From the NCBI GenBank assembly GCA_016206875.1, contig JACQQR010000263.1, positions 1 through 6,103 of the forward strand: a stretch of 6,103 nucleotides of DNA, given 5' to 3'. Source of the DNA: Candidatus Omnitrophota bacterium (lineage in GTDB: Bacteria; Omnitrophota; Omnitrophia; Omnitrophales; JACROU01). A program made the translations under genes and the position numbers. This document shows, one piece after another, positions 1 to 6,103 of this stretch; within the stretch, counting starts at the first letter, position 1, and every line of letters starts with the position of its first letter. The notes beneath the pieces were generated by a model, which saw only the letters and a program-made list of their open reading frames with translations, searched no databases and was not told the DNA's origin.

Positions 1-26
1 CCGTAGTAGAGAGAACTTTAAAATAG
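1..26 (+). CDS. possible 3' end of an upstream gene (ftsI expected by position)
   Basis: In the third plus-strand frame the first bases read VVERTLK followed by a TAG stop at 24-26. Only seven residues are present, so no family can be recognised. In classical dcw clusters the gene before murE is ftsI (penicillin-binding protein 3), which makes that the expected identity; this is inference from gene order only. The alternatives are a gene ending at the TAG at 4-6 in frame 1, or no coding sequence here at all. Frame 2 is open through to murE but has no start codon before position 74. Confidence 0.25.
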
Positions 27-73
27 CCGATACTATAAAACGATTCTTTCCACACGAAGGGTACCGTTCTCAC

Positions 74-1588
74 ATGAAATTGGGGCAATTGTTAGAGGGA
101 GAGCCATTCAAAGTTAGTTCGCCACATCTGCTGAATGAAGAGGTTAAGAGCTGGACAGACCGGTCAAGTGATGTACAAGAAGGCACATGGTTTATTGCCG
201 CGCGCGGAGAAACGATTGACGGGCATACATTTATTCCGGACGCGATAGCCCGCAAGGCGGCCGGAGTCATTTTCGAAGACTCATTTGATTTGAACGCAAA
301 ATTGCGCGTGCCTTTTGTCACTGTGGCCAATACCCGCCGCTTGGTCAACCTCATTTCATCCCGCTGGTATCGCGCTCCGTCTCGCCGTATGCACGTAGTG
401 GGTGTTACGGGAACGAACGGGAAGACCACCACCGCATTTCTCATTCGTCATCTCATGAATCCGACGGTCCCCACCGGCGTGATTGGCACGGTAGAGGCCG
501 GGTGGAACCGTGAACACTTGCCGTTATCCAATACAACTCCGGGCGCCCGGGAACTCAATTCCATTTTAGGCCGGATGGTTCAAGACGGAATTCGTCATTG
601 CGCTCTGGAAGTGTCCAGCCATGCTTTAAAACAGGGACGAGTGGACGGAATTTATTTTCAGAGCGCGCTCTTTACAAATCTCACCCGGGATCATCTGGAT
701 TATCACAAAACCTTCGAAGATTATTTTGATTCCAAATCCAAATTATTTTTTGAATTTCCCGGCATACAAAATCGAATGATCAATTTGGATGACCCTTACG
801 GAAAACGGTTATGGGACAGACTGGGCCCGGTGAAAAAAATCGGATTTTCCATTCGGACGGCAACAGATTATTACGCATCGGATATTCAATGTGATTTGGA
901 AGGAACTCGTTTTTCCCTCGCATGCCGCGGGCGCCGGTTCCGGGTTTCCAGCCCGCTTCTTTGCGTTCATAATGTTTATAACCTAGTGGCGGCAATAGCG
1001 TCTTGCGTGGAGGCAGGCGCGGACCCTGAAGGGATCCTGGAGCGGGTTTCTTCATTTGAAGGAGTGCCCGGAAGGCTGGAGCGGATCCGCCTGCCAAACG
1101 GCGCATGGGCCTTCATTGATTATGCCCACTCGCCGGATGCTATTTTAAACATTACGAGTTCTCTTGCGCCTCTGAAGAAAGGGAGGATCATTACCCTATT
1201 TGGCTGCGGCGGGAATCGCGATCGAGGAAAAAGGCCGGTTATGGGTAAAATTGCCGCAGACTTTTCCGATTATGTCATTCTCACATCAGACAATCCGCGT
1301 GAAGAAGCGCCCCACGAGATTCTCCGTCAAATCGCAGCGGGTATATCGGATGAAAAAATGGCCCACTCGGTTTCTATCATAGAAGATCGCCGGCAGGCTC
1401 TATGGAAGGCTTGCCAGATGGCTCAAGGCAACGATATGTTGCTGGTGCTCGGAAAAGGGCATGAAGACTACCAAATTGTTGGGCGCAAGAAATATCATTT
1501 TTCAGACTCTGTGGAGATAAAAGAATGGGCCAAACGGTACAGTCGGGCTTTCATCTCAAACAACTTGCCAGGCGTTTTGACGGCATAA
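74..1588 (+). CDS. murE: UDP-N-acetylmuramoyl-L-alanyl-D-glutamate--2,6-diaminopimelate ligase (MurE)
   Basis: Cytoplasmic ATP-dependent ligase that adds the third residue of the peptidoglycan stem peptide. The 504-residue protein has the three Mur-ligase domains. The P-loop GVTGTNGKTTT is at 110-120, the UDP-MurNAc-binding NTTPGA at 153-158, EVSSHAL at 179-185 and TNLTRDHLDYH at 201-211. The lysine expected to be carbamylated is K221 in YFDSK. The C-terminal domain shows GVPGRLERI (330-338), FIDYAHSPDA (347-356), CGGNRDRGKRP (378-388), DNPR (406-409) and GKGHEDYQ (460-467). DNPR with the GHE motif is the established signature for meso-diaminopimelate rather than lysine. The ATG at 74 is the first start in frame and gives the typical MKLxxLLEG beginning; a weak Shine-Dalgarno-like GAAGGG at 56-61 lies 12 bases upstream, rather far. 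The C-terminus runs about 20 residues past the usual HFSDxxE ending and overlaps murF by 64 bases. The family call is firm. Confidence 0.97.
   Translation: MKLGQLLEGEPFKVSSPHLLNEEVKSWTDRSSDVQEGTWFIAARGETIDGHTFIPDAIARKAAGVIFEDSFDLNAKLRVPFVTVANTRRLVNLISSRWYRAPSRRMHVVGVTGTNGKTTTAFLIRHLMNPTVPTGVIGTVEAGWNREHLPLSNTTPGARELNSILGRMVQDGIRHCALEVSSHALKQGRVDGIYFQSALFTNLTRDHLDYHKTFEDYFDSKSKLFFEFPGIQNRMINLDDPYGKRLWDRLGPVKKIGFSIRTATDYYASDIQCDLEGTRFSLACRGRRFRVSSPLLCVHNVYNLVAAIASCVEAGADPEGILERVSSFEGVPGRLERIRLPNGAWAFIDYAHSPDAILNITSSLAPLKKGRIITLFGCGGNRDRGKRPVMGKIAADFSDYVILTSDNPREEAPHEILRQIAAGISDEKMAHSVSIIEDRRQALWKACQMAQGNDMLLVLGKGHEDYQIVGRKKYHFSDSVEIKEWAKRYSRAFISNNLPGVLTA
1513..1516 (+). promoter_or_regulatory. 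ribosome binding site of murF, inside murE
   Basis: GGAG lies within the murE coding sequence, 8 bases before the ATG at 1525. It supports that ATG as the murF start. No other ATG, GTG or TTG occurs in frame over the next 20 or so codons, before the conserved N-terminal domain is well under way. Confidence 0.6.
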
Positions 1589-2955
1589 TCAAAAACCTTT
1601 CCTCAAAGCAAGGAGAAGCGGCCGGCGTTTCTATTGATACGCGAACCCTGCAACCCGGAAATGTCTACATCGCATTAAGAGGAAAAAAATTGGACGGGCA
1701 TGATTTTTTAAGGCAGGCCCGGGAAGGGGGCGCTTCGGCTTTTGTTGTGGATCAAAAATTTTATTCGCAAACCGGAAACCCGCGGTCACCATTTTCTCTT
1801 TCGGGATATGAAAATGTAATCGTAGTTCGGGATACAACGCAGGCTCTTCAACGGTTAGCCGCTTCCATACGCAAAGAATTTAAAGGAATTTGTATCGGCG
1901 TCACCGGAAGTTCAGGAAAAACAACCACAAAAGAAATTATTCGCGCGCTGGTGGGTTCCCGGTGGGAGCTTCTGGCCAGCGAGGGAAATCAAAATAATTA
2001 CATCGGCCTTCCTTTAACGCTCCTGAAACTGGACGGCTCCTATCAAGCGCTTCTTTCGGAGTTGGGCGCCAGTTATCCCGGAGAAATCGGCGAACTCTCG
2101 GAAATTCTTTTGCCCAATTGCGGAATGATTACCAATGTGTACCCGTGCCATCTGGAGGGTTTTGGAAACATTGAAAATATTTATAAGACAAAAATTGAAT
2201 TGGCCCGTCATGTGTTGGCTCGGGGCGGGACGATGGTCATTGGCGGAGATGACAATCATCTGGTCTCTTTGATTGCGGCGGGAAAAGGCCGCGTTGTTAC
2301 TTTCGGAATCAATTCCGGCAACACCTATCAACTGACGGACAGCCGCACGGTGTCTTCCGGGATAGAAATCGTGATCAACGGGAAGCACACGTTTTTCATT
2401 GCGACGAACGGTATTTTTAACGCCCTCAATACGGTGGCCGCAGTTGCCTTGGCCCGTGAGCTGGGCATGGGCTTTGAGGCGATGGCTCGAATTCTGAGAG
2501 ATTTTAAATTTCCCAAGTCCCGGTTTGAAATGATTCATACGAGCGAAGGCATCCGGATGATCGATGATGCGTATAACTCAAATCCCACATCCTTGCGCCT
2601 GGCCATTGAGTCATTTGAGCGCATGAAAACAGACGGCAGGAAGGTGTTGGTCTGCGCTGATATGCTGGAACTCGGTGAACGCAAGGAAGAATTTCATTAT
2701 AGTCTCGGAGAAAATACCGCAAGGGCTTCTATCGATGCCATTGTGGCCGTTGGTCCTCTTATGAAGGAGTTTCTGCGCGGCTTGCACAGTATTCGGGAGC
2801 GCACTTCCATAGCCTATGGATTTGAAAATAATGAGGAGGCCCGGAATTTTTTGAAAGAATTTTTAAAATCAGGGGATTTGGTTCTTTTTAAAGGCTCACG
2901 CTCCATGAAGCTCGAGGAAATTATCGAATGTTTTATGCCCTCTTATATCCATTAA
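1525..2955 (+). CDS. murF: UDP-N-acetylmuramoyl-tripeptide--D-alanyl-D-alanine ligase (MurF)
   Basis: Cytoplasmic Mur ligase that joins D-Ala-D-Ala to the UDP-MurNAc-tripeptide, completing the pentapeptide precursor. The protein has 476 residues, normal or slightly long for the family. The N-terminal substrate domain has the SIDTRTLQPGNVYIALRG block (36-53) and LDGHDF (56-61). The P-loop GVTGSSGKTTT (125-135) has the SSGKT form usual for MurF. It is followed by GNQNNYIGLPLTLL (154-167), ELGASYPGEIGEL (179-191) and TNVYPCHLEGFG (203-214). The C-terminal domain has IDDAYNSNPTS (346-356), ADMLELGE (378-385) and FKGSRSMKLEEII (455-467). Small departures from the usual pattern are ADMLELG instead of GDMLELG, and PKSRFE where many homologues have a GR or MR motif. 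The first 63 coding bases lie inside murE and the last 28 bases overlap mraY, which fits translational coupling in an operon. The family call is firm; the start is well supported because no alternative start codon is available. Confidence 0.97.
   Translation: MGQTVQSGFHLKQLARRFDGIIKNLSSKQGEAAGVSIDTRTLQPGNVYIALRGKKLDGHDFLRQAREGGASAFVVDQKFYSQTGNPRSPFSLSGYENVIVVRDTTQALQRLAASIRKEFKGICIGVTGSSGKTTTKEIIRALVGSRWELLASEGNQNNYIGLPLTLLKLDGSYQALLSELGASYPGEIGELSEILLPNCGMITNVYPCHLEGFGNIENIYKTKIELARHVLARGGTMVIGGDDNHLVSLIAAGKGRVVTFGINSGNTYQLTDSRTVSSGIEIVINGKHTFFIATNGIFNALNTVAAVALARELGMGFEAMARILRDFKFPKSRFEMIHTSEGIRMIDDAYNSNPTSLRLAIESFERMKTDGRKVLVCADMLELGERKEEFHYSLGENTARASIDAIVAVGPLMKEFLRGLHSIRERTSIAYGFENNEEARNFLKEFLKSGDLVLFKGSRSMKLEEIIECFMPSYIH
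2914..2918 (+). promoter_or_regulatory. ribosome binding site of mraY, inside murF
   Basis: GAGGA lies in the end of murF with 9 bases to the ATG at 2928. This spacing favours the 2928 start, which also gives the family-typical N-terminus, over the in-frame ATG at 2973 (residue 16). Confidence 0.65.
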
Positions 2956-4016
2956 GGGATCACTGGATTGTGATGAATATTTTTAAATACATCACATTCC
3001 GCTGCGCAGGCGCGGCGGTGACCGCTTTCCTGTTGACCTTGTGGCTCGGGCCGCGCGTAATTGACTGGCTAAAGAATTTGAAGATCATGGCCACTACAAA
3101 GCGCGCGCATGCCGAACAAATCCACAAATATTATGAAGCCAAGGCCAGCGTGCCTACCATGGGAGGCATTTTGTTGCTGGTGGCCGTTACAGTCTCTATG
3201 ATTCTGTGGGGAAATTTATCGAATAAGTACGTGCTTTTATCCTTGGCGGTGTTTTTGTGGTTTGGCGGAGTCGGATTTATTGATGATTATTTGAAAATCC
3301 GATCCGGAACTTCAAAGGGATTGGCGTCGCTTTCGAAAATTTTGGGTCAACTGATCCTGGGTATTGTGCTGGGATTCTATCTATTTTCTGACCCCTCGTT
3401 TGATCATCAAATTTATATTCCATTCTTAAAAAATGTTTCGATTCATTTAGGGCTTTTTCTGATCCCCTTTGTGATTTGTGTTTTAATAGGAACCTCAAAC
3501 GCGCTGAATGTGACGGATGGGTTGGATGGATTGGCGGTAGGTTGCCTTCTGTTTGCCGCGGGCACGTTTGCCGTGATGAGTTATGTGACCGGACATGCCG
3601 CATTTGCAAAATATCTGGCTATTCCGTTCATTCCCCACGCCGGAGAGCTTGCTGTTTTTTGTTCGGCTTTGGTAGGAGCCGGCACGGGATTTCTCTGGTT
3701 CAATAGCTTTCCGGCTTCGGTATTTATGGGAGACACCGGGTCGCTTTCTTTAGGCGGAGTGCTTGGGGCCATCGCCATCTTCATTAAAAAGGAATTGCTT
3801 TTGGTGATTGTGGGCGGTGTTTTTGTTTGGGAGGCGTTTTCAGTGATTTTGCAGGTGGCCTCTTTTAAACTGTTCAAGCGGCGCATCTTTAAAATGTCGC
3901 CGTTTCACCACCATCTTCAATTGATGGGGGTCCCTGAGTCCAAGGTGACAATTCGCTTATGGATTGTGGCCTTTATGCTTTCAATTCTTGGTTTAAGCAC
4001 GCTGAAAATACAATAA
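2928..4016 (+). CDS. mraY: phospho-N-acetylmuramoyl-pentapeptide-transferase (MraY)
   Basis: Integral inner-membrane enzyme that transfers phospho-MurNAc-pentapeptide from UDP to undecaprenyl phosphate, making lipid I. The 362-residue length is typical. The N-terminus MFYALLYPLRD followed by NIFKYITFR is characteristic of MraY and fixes the start at 2928. Motifs in order: KRAHAEQIHKYYEAKASVPTMGG (KRAH at 58-61, PTMGG at 76-80), the Mg-binding aspartate pair D119-D120 in GFIDDYLKI, NVTDGLDGLA (194-203), FNSFPASVFMGDTGS (258-272, catalytic-site D269) and the histidine triad HHH at 327-329 in SPFHHHLQLMG. About ten hydrophobic membrane segments can be seen, the first near 22-41 and the last near 342-358. 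The gene overlaps murF by 28 bases and is followed by murD after 30 bases. All expected active-site residues are present, so the enzyme should be functional. Confidence 0.98.
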   Translation: MFYALLYPLRDHWIVMNIFKYITFRCAGAAVTAFLLTLWLGPRVIDWLKNLKIMATTKRAHAEQIHKYYEAKASVPTMGGILLLVAVTVSMILWGNLSNKYVLLSLAVFLWFGGVGFIDDYLKIRSGTSKGLASLSKILGQLILGIVLGFYLFSDPSFDHQIYIPFLKNVSIHLGLFLIPFVICVLIGTSNALNVTDGLDGLAVGCLLFAAGTFAVMSYVTGHAAFAKYLAIPFIPHAGELAVFCSALVGAGTGFLWFNSFPASVFMGDTGSLSLGGVLGAIAIFIKKELLLVIVGGVFVWEAFSVILQVASFKLFKRRIFKMSPFHHHLQLMGVPESKVTIRLWIVAFMLSILGLSTLKIQ

Positions 4017-4046
4017 ATTTGAGACGTTTTCGGGAAAAACTGAATC

Positions 4047-5339
4047 ATGGACGTTTTGACCGGCAAGAAAATATCTGTTTTAGGATTGGGAAAATCCGGA
4101 TACGAATCGGCTTTGTTTCTCAAAGAACACGGCGCTAGAGTCTATGTGAGCGAGCTGGCTGTGCAGGATGACTTTTTGCGCTTACAAGAAGATTTGGAAT
4201 CGCGCGGAATCCCTACCGAACTCGGCGGCCACGATGTGCCGCGAATTCTGGACTCTCATTTCATTGTGTGCTCGCCCGGAATTCCTCCGCATGCGGAGGT
4301 TCTTCGAGCGGCGCATGAAAATCAAAAGCTGGTGATCAGTGAAATTGAATTGGCCTATCGTTTTTTTGAAGGGGAACTGATTGCAGTTACGGGCACCAAC
4401 GGTAAAACCACAGTGACAACGTTAAGCGCCGCTCTAGCCCGCCACTTTACGGGGCAGGCCTTTTCTTGCGGCAATATCGGCAATCCGTTTATCGGAGAAA
4501 TCCGGCGCGGCAATACGCGAGGATATGCGGTAGTTGAAGTGAGCTCCTTTCAGCTGGAAACCATCAAAATGTTCCGGCCCAAAGTAGCTTTTTTGCTGAA
4601 TATTGAACCCGATCACATCGATTGGCATGGCAATTATGAAAATTATATCCGCGCAAAATTCAGAATTTTCAAAAATCAGAAACCCGAAGATGCGGCTATT
4701 GTCAATTTCAAGGATGATGTGATTCAACAATCGATTGCATCGATTGCCTCCCGGAAATTTTTCTTTAATCAACATGAGGCGGACAATCCGAACTGGGATG
4801 CGGTGCTTGCATTGTGCGATGTCTATGGCTGGTCGAGGCAGGAAGGGGAAAGGTTTTTAGAGAGCGCTCCTCCTATCGAGCATAGGCTGGAGTGTTTTAT
4901 CAACCGCGAAGAAACGGGGGGTATTCTTTATATCAATGACTCCAAGTCAACGAACCCTTCTTCTTTGGCGTATGCGCTTAAGCGGCAAAAGCAAAAAGTA
5001 ATTTTGATAGCCGGAGGCAAAAATAAAGGAAACCACTTTGATTCTTTGCGTGCTCTCGTAAAAGAGAAAGTGAAGCATTTGATTTTATTCGGCCAGTGCA
5101 AAGATTTGATGGCCGAAGATTTGCAGGGTACGGCATCGTGCGAGCTCGGAGGCGATTTCTCCGATGTGCTCGCCCGGGTGTACAAGGCAGCGCGCGAGGA
5201 CGACGTGGTGTTATTTTCTCCGGGATGCGCCAGTTTTGATATGTTTCAAAATTATGAGCATCGAGGGCGTGAGTTTAAAGAAAAAGTAAGAGCGTATTAT
5301 GCCCGGCTTTCTCTTTCTTTGGCGGGTGAATGGACATAA
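4047..5339 (+). CDS. murD: UDP-N-acetylmuramoyl-L-alanine--D-glutamate ligase (MurD)
   Basis: Cytoplasmic Mur ligase that adds D-glutamate to UDP-MurNAc-L-Ala. The 430-residue protein starts with the MurD-type Rossmann motif VLGLGKSG (11-18), which binds the UDP moiety, then SPGIPP (76-81). The central ATPase domain has the P-loop GTNGKTTVTTL (116-126), GNIGNPF (142-148), EVSSFQLE (164-171) and NIEPDHIDWHGNYENYIRAKFRIF (185-208), with K204 the probable carbamylated lysine. The C-terminal domain has EHRLE (278-282), NDSKSTNPSS (297-306), AGGKNKG (322-328) and SPGCASFDMFQNYEHRG (391-407). The stretch between the DHxD motif and EHRLE is short: the usual beta-hairpin and GxHNxxN motif appear collapsed to ADNPN at 245-249, about 30 residues fewer than I recall for E. 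coli MurD. The ATG at 4047 gives the normal MurD N-terminus, with a weak GGGA 11 bases upstream. The family call is firm. Confidence 0.97.
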   Translation: MDVLTGKKISVLGLGKSGYESALFLKEHGARVYVSELAVQDDFLRLQEDLESRGIPTELGGHDVPRILDSHFIVCSPGIPPHAEVLRAAHENQKLVISEIELAYRFFEGELIAVTGTNGKTTVTTLSAALARHFTGQAFSCGNIGNPFIGEIRRGNTRGYAVVEVSSFQLETIKMFRPKVAFLLNIEPDHIDWHGNYENYIRAKFRIFKNQKPEDAAIVNFKDDVIQQSIASIASRKFFFNQHEADNPNWDAVLALCDVYGWSRQEGERFLESAPPIEHRLECFINREETGGILYINDSKSTNPSSLAYALKRQKQKVILIAGGKNKGNHFDSLRALVKEKVKHLILFGQCKDLMAEDLQGTASCELGGDFSDVLARVYKAAREDDVVLFSPGCASFDMFQNYEHRGREFKEKVRAYYARLSLSLAGEWT

Positions 5340-5340
5340 C

Positions 5341-5448
5341 CGTTCAGAGTGGGTGTCATTCCGGCGAAGGCCGGAATCTTTCCGCCAAAGGCGGAAAAAT
5401 CTCAAAACAAGATGCCAGCCTACGCTGGCATGACACCCACCCCGAACG
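5341..5448 (+). repeat. palindromic repeat element with three tandem hairpins inside an outer inverted repeat
   Basis: This fills most of the murD-ftsW gap. The outer arms GTGGGTGTCAT (5349-5359) and ATGACACCCAC (5430-5440) are a perfect 11-bp inverted repeat. Beyond a symmetric 3-base mismatch, CGTTC (5341-5345) and GAACG (5444-5448) pair for another 5 bp. Inside are three perfect 8-bp hairpins: 5358-5365 with 5370-5377 (4-base loop), 5379-5386 with 5390-5397 (3-base loop), and 5412-5419 with 5424-5431 (4-base loop). The first and third compete with the innermost two bases of the outer arm. The three stems differ in sequence yet each pairs perfectly. The element resembles dispersed REP-like or MITE-like palindromes of the GTCATTCCCGCG...GGGAAT type found in many Gram-negative genomes. 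No transposase is present. A role in mRNA processing, stability or read-through control is possible but not shown. Copy number cannot be judged from one window. Confidence 0.85.
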
Positions 5449-5454
5449 CTTACA

Positions 5455-5460
5455 AGGGGA
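5455..5460 (+). promoter_or_regulatory. ribosome binding site of ftsW
   Basis: AGGGGA lies 6 bases before the ATG at 5467 and 9 bases before a second, adjacent ATG at 5470. Either ATG could be used, changing the protein by one residue. The site begins only 6 bases after the outermost arm of the palindromic repeat, so folding of the repeat could affect access to it. Confidence 0.6.
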
Positions 5461-5466
5461 CAAGGT

Positions 5467-6103
5467 ATGATGACGATTTTCAGCCGGGAGGGAAACCGGT
5501 TATTTATCGCCGTGCTCCTGCTCAATGTGATTGGCACTGTGATGATTTTTAGCGCAAGCGCCGTATTCGCCGGTCAAACCTATAACGACAATTTGTATTA
5601 CTTGAAGCGTCAAATGGTGTACTTATTTTTAAGTTTTGCCGCTTTAATCGGCGTTTCCTGTTTGAACCTGGATTGGATTCAGAAGAATTCACGTTGGATT
5701 TTGCTTTGTGCCGCGCTGCTGCTTTTCGCCGTATTTTTTCCGGGAATTGGAAAATCGGGCGGGGGTGCGCGCCGTTGGATTGGCCTGGGCGGATTTACTT
5801 TCCAGCCGGTTGAATTTGCCAAGCTTGCGGTGGCTATCTATTTATCCGATTATTTATCGCGCAAAATGAAATGGGTGCAGTCGGGTTCCTTGACCGTGTA
5901 TCTTGTGCCCGGCGCGATACTTTGCTTTCTGTTCGGCATGATTATTCTCCAGCCTGATTTGGGCTCTGTGGTGTTTATTTTTCTGTTGTCCGCCATTCTT
6001 TTTTTTCTCAGCGGTATTCCCATGCGCTACGTCATCGGAGTCGTTTTGGCGGCCATTCCGGTTTTCGTGACTGCCGTTATCCGTGAGCCTTACCGAATGA
6101 AGC
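5467..6103 (+). CDS. ftsW: septal peptidoglycan glycosyltransferase FtsW, 5' part
   Basis: SEDS-family polytopic membrane protein that polymerises lipid II into septal glycan together with its class B PBP partner (FtsI). The window holds 212 codons and the gene runs off the 3' edge; full-length homologues are usually about 360-420 residues. The first membrane segment (about 11-31) ends in the typical MIFSASA. Further hydrophobic segments lie near 49-66, 76-92, 141-160, 164-182 and 187-204. The conserved loop GGGARRWIGLGGFTFQPVEFAKLA (98-121) and LQPDLGS (161-167) mark the SEDS family. The closing REPYRMK (206-212) is the start of the FtsW block that normally continues into a loop with FLDPW. 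QPVE replaces the usual QPSE. RodA and SpoVE are relatives, but the dcw position after murD and the YRMK block favour FtsW. The active-site aspartate, which lies further downstream in this family, is not in the window. Confidence 0.95.
   Translation, partial: MMTIFSREGNRLFIAVLLLNVIGTVMIFSASAVFAGQTYNDNLYYLKRQMVYLFLSFAALIGVSCLNLDWIQKNSRWILLCAALLLFAVFFPGIGKSGGGARRWIGLGGFTFQPVEFAKLAVAIYLSDYLSRKMKWVQSGSLTVYLVPGAILCFLFGMIILQPDLGSVVFIFLLSAILFFLSGIPMRYVIGVVLAAIPVFVTAVIREPYRMK

Noticed and set aside
31..40. TATAAA-like -10 box upstream of murE
   Set aside because: No -35-like hexamer occurs at the right distance, and murE in a dcw cluster is normally transcribed from upstream. The A/T match alone is too weak.
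70..444. Minus-strand open frame across the start of murE
   Set aside because: It is a shadow of the conserved MurE N-terminal domain and P-loop, with no family resemblance of its own.
2014..2538. Long minus-strand open frame of 174 codons inside murF
   Set aside because: It is antisense to a clear, fully conserved murF coding sequence and shows no recognisable domain or sensible composition.
5379..5400. Hairpin TTTCCGCC/GGCGGAAA as an intrinsic terminator after murD
   Set aside because: No run of T follows the stem on either strand, so it does not fit a canonical rho-independent terminator. It is better explained as one arm of the repeat.
5341..5448. CRISPR array or tRNA gene in the murD-ftsW gap, suggested by the cloverleaf-like hairpins
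   Set aside because: There are no equal-length direct repeats with spacers, and no T-loop GTTCRA box, CCA end or acceptor-anticodon layout of tRNA size.
5349..5552. Plus-strand open frame beginning GVIPAKAGI and running through MPAYAGMT
   Set aside because: It is the translation of the palindromic repeat followed by an out-of-frame read of the ftsW start. Peptides of this kind are well-known spurious ORFs from dispersed palindromes, not a real gene.

Overview
The window is a stretch of a bacterial division and cell wall (dcw) gene cluster. All genes are on the plus strand, in the order murE, murF, mraY, murD, ftsW (5' part only). This is the classical order, in which ftsI precedes murE and murG follows ftsW. 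The first 26 bases may hold the last codons of an upstream gene, perhaps ftsI, but too little is left to identify it.

Layout: murE (74-1588) overlaps murF (1525-2955) by 64 bases. murF overlaps mraY (2928-4016) by 28 bases. A 30-base gap separates mraY from murD (4047-5339). A 127-base gap separates murD from ftsW (5467 to the window end). That last gap is nearly filled by a compact palindromic repeat (about 5341-5448): an outer inverted repeat encloses three perfect 8-bp hairpins in a row. No promoter or canonical terminator is convincing inside the window, so the genes are probably co-transcribed from further upstream.

How the genes work together: MurE, MurD and MurF are the ATP-dependent ligases that add D-Glu (MurD), a diamino acid (MurE) and D-Ala-D-Ala (MurF) to UDP-MurNAc-L-Ala in the cytoplasm. 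MraY transfers the finished phospho-MurNAc-pentapeptide to undecaprenyl phosphate, giving lipid I. FtsW is the SEDS-family glycan polymerase that uses lipid II at the septum. The DNPR motif in MurE points to meso-diaminopimelate peptidoglycan.

Organism: a bacterium with meso-DAP peptidoglycan, moderate base composition and a standard dcw cluster. The intergenic repeat, whose translation reads like the recurrent spurious 'VIPAKAGI ... MPAYAGMT' peptides, recalls dispersed palindromes of several Gram-negative lineages, including Omnitrophota and deltaproteobacterial groups. I lean weakly towards an uncultured lineage of that kind, but the sequence alone does not settle it.

This is mostly a conserved housekeeping region and I see no new defence, mobile or biosynthetic system. 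The points most worth a second look are the three-hairpin repeat between murD and ftsW, an apparently shortened central domain in MurD, and the long murE/murF overlap.
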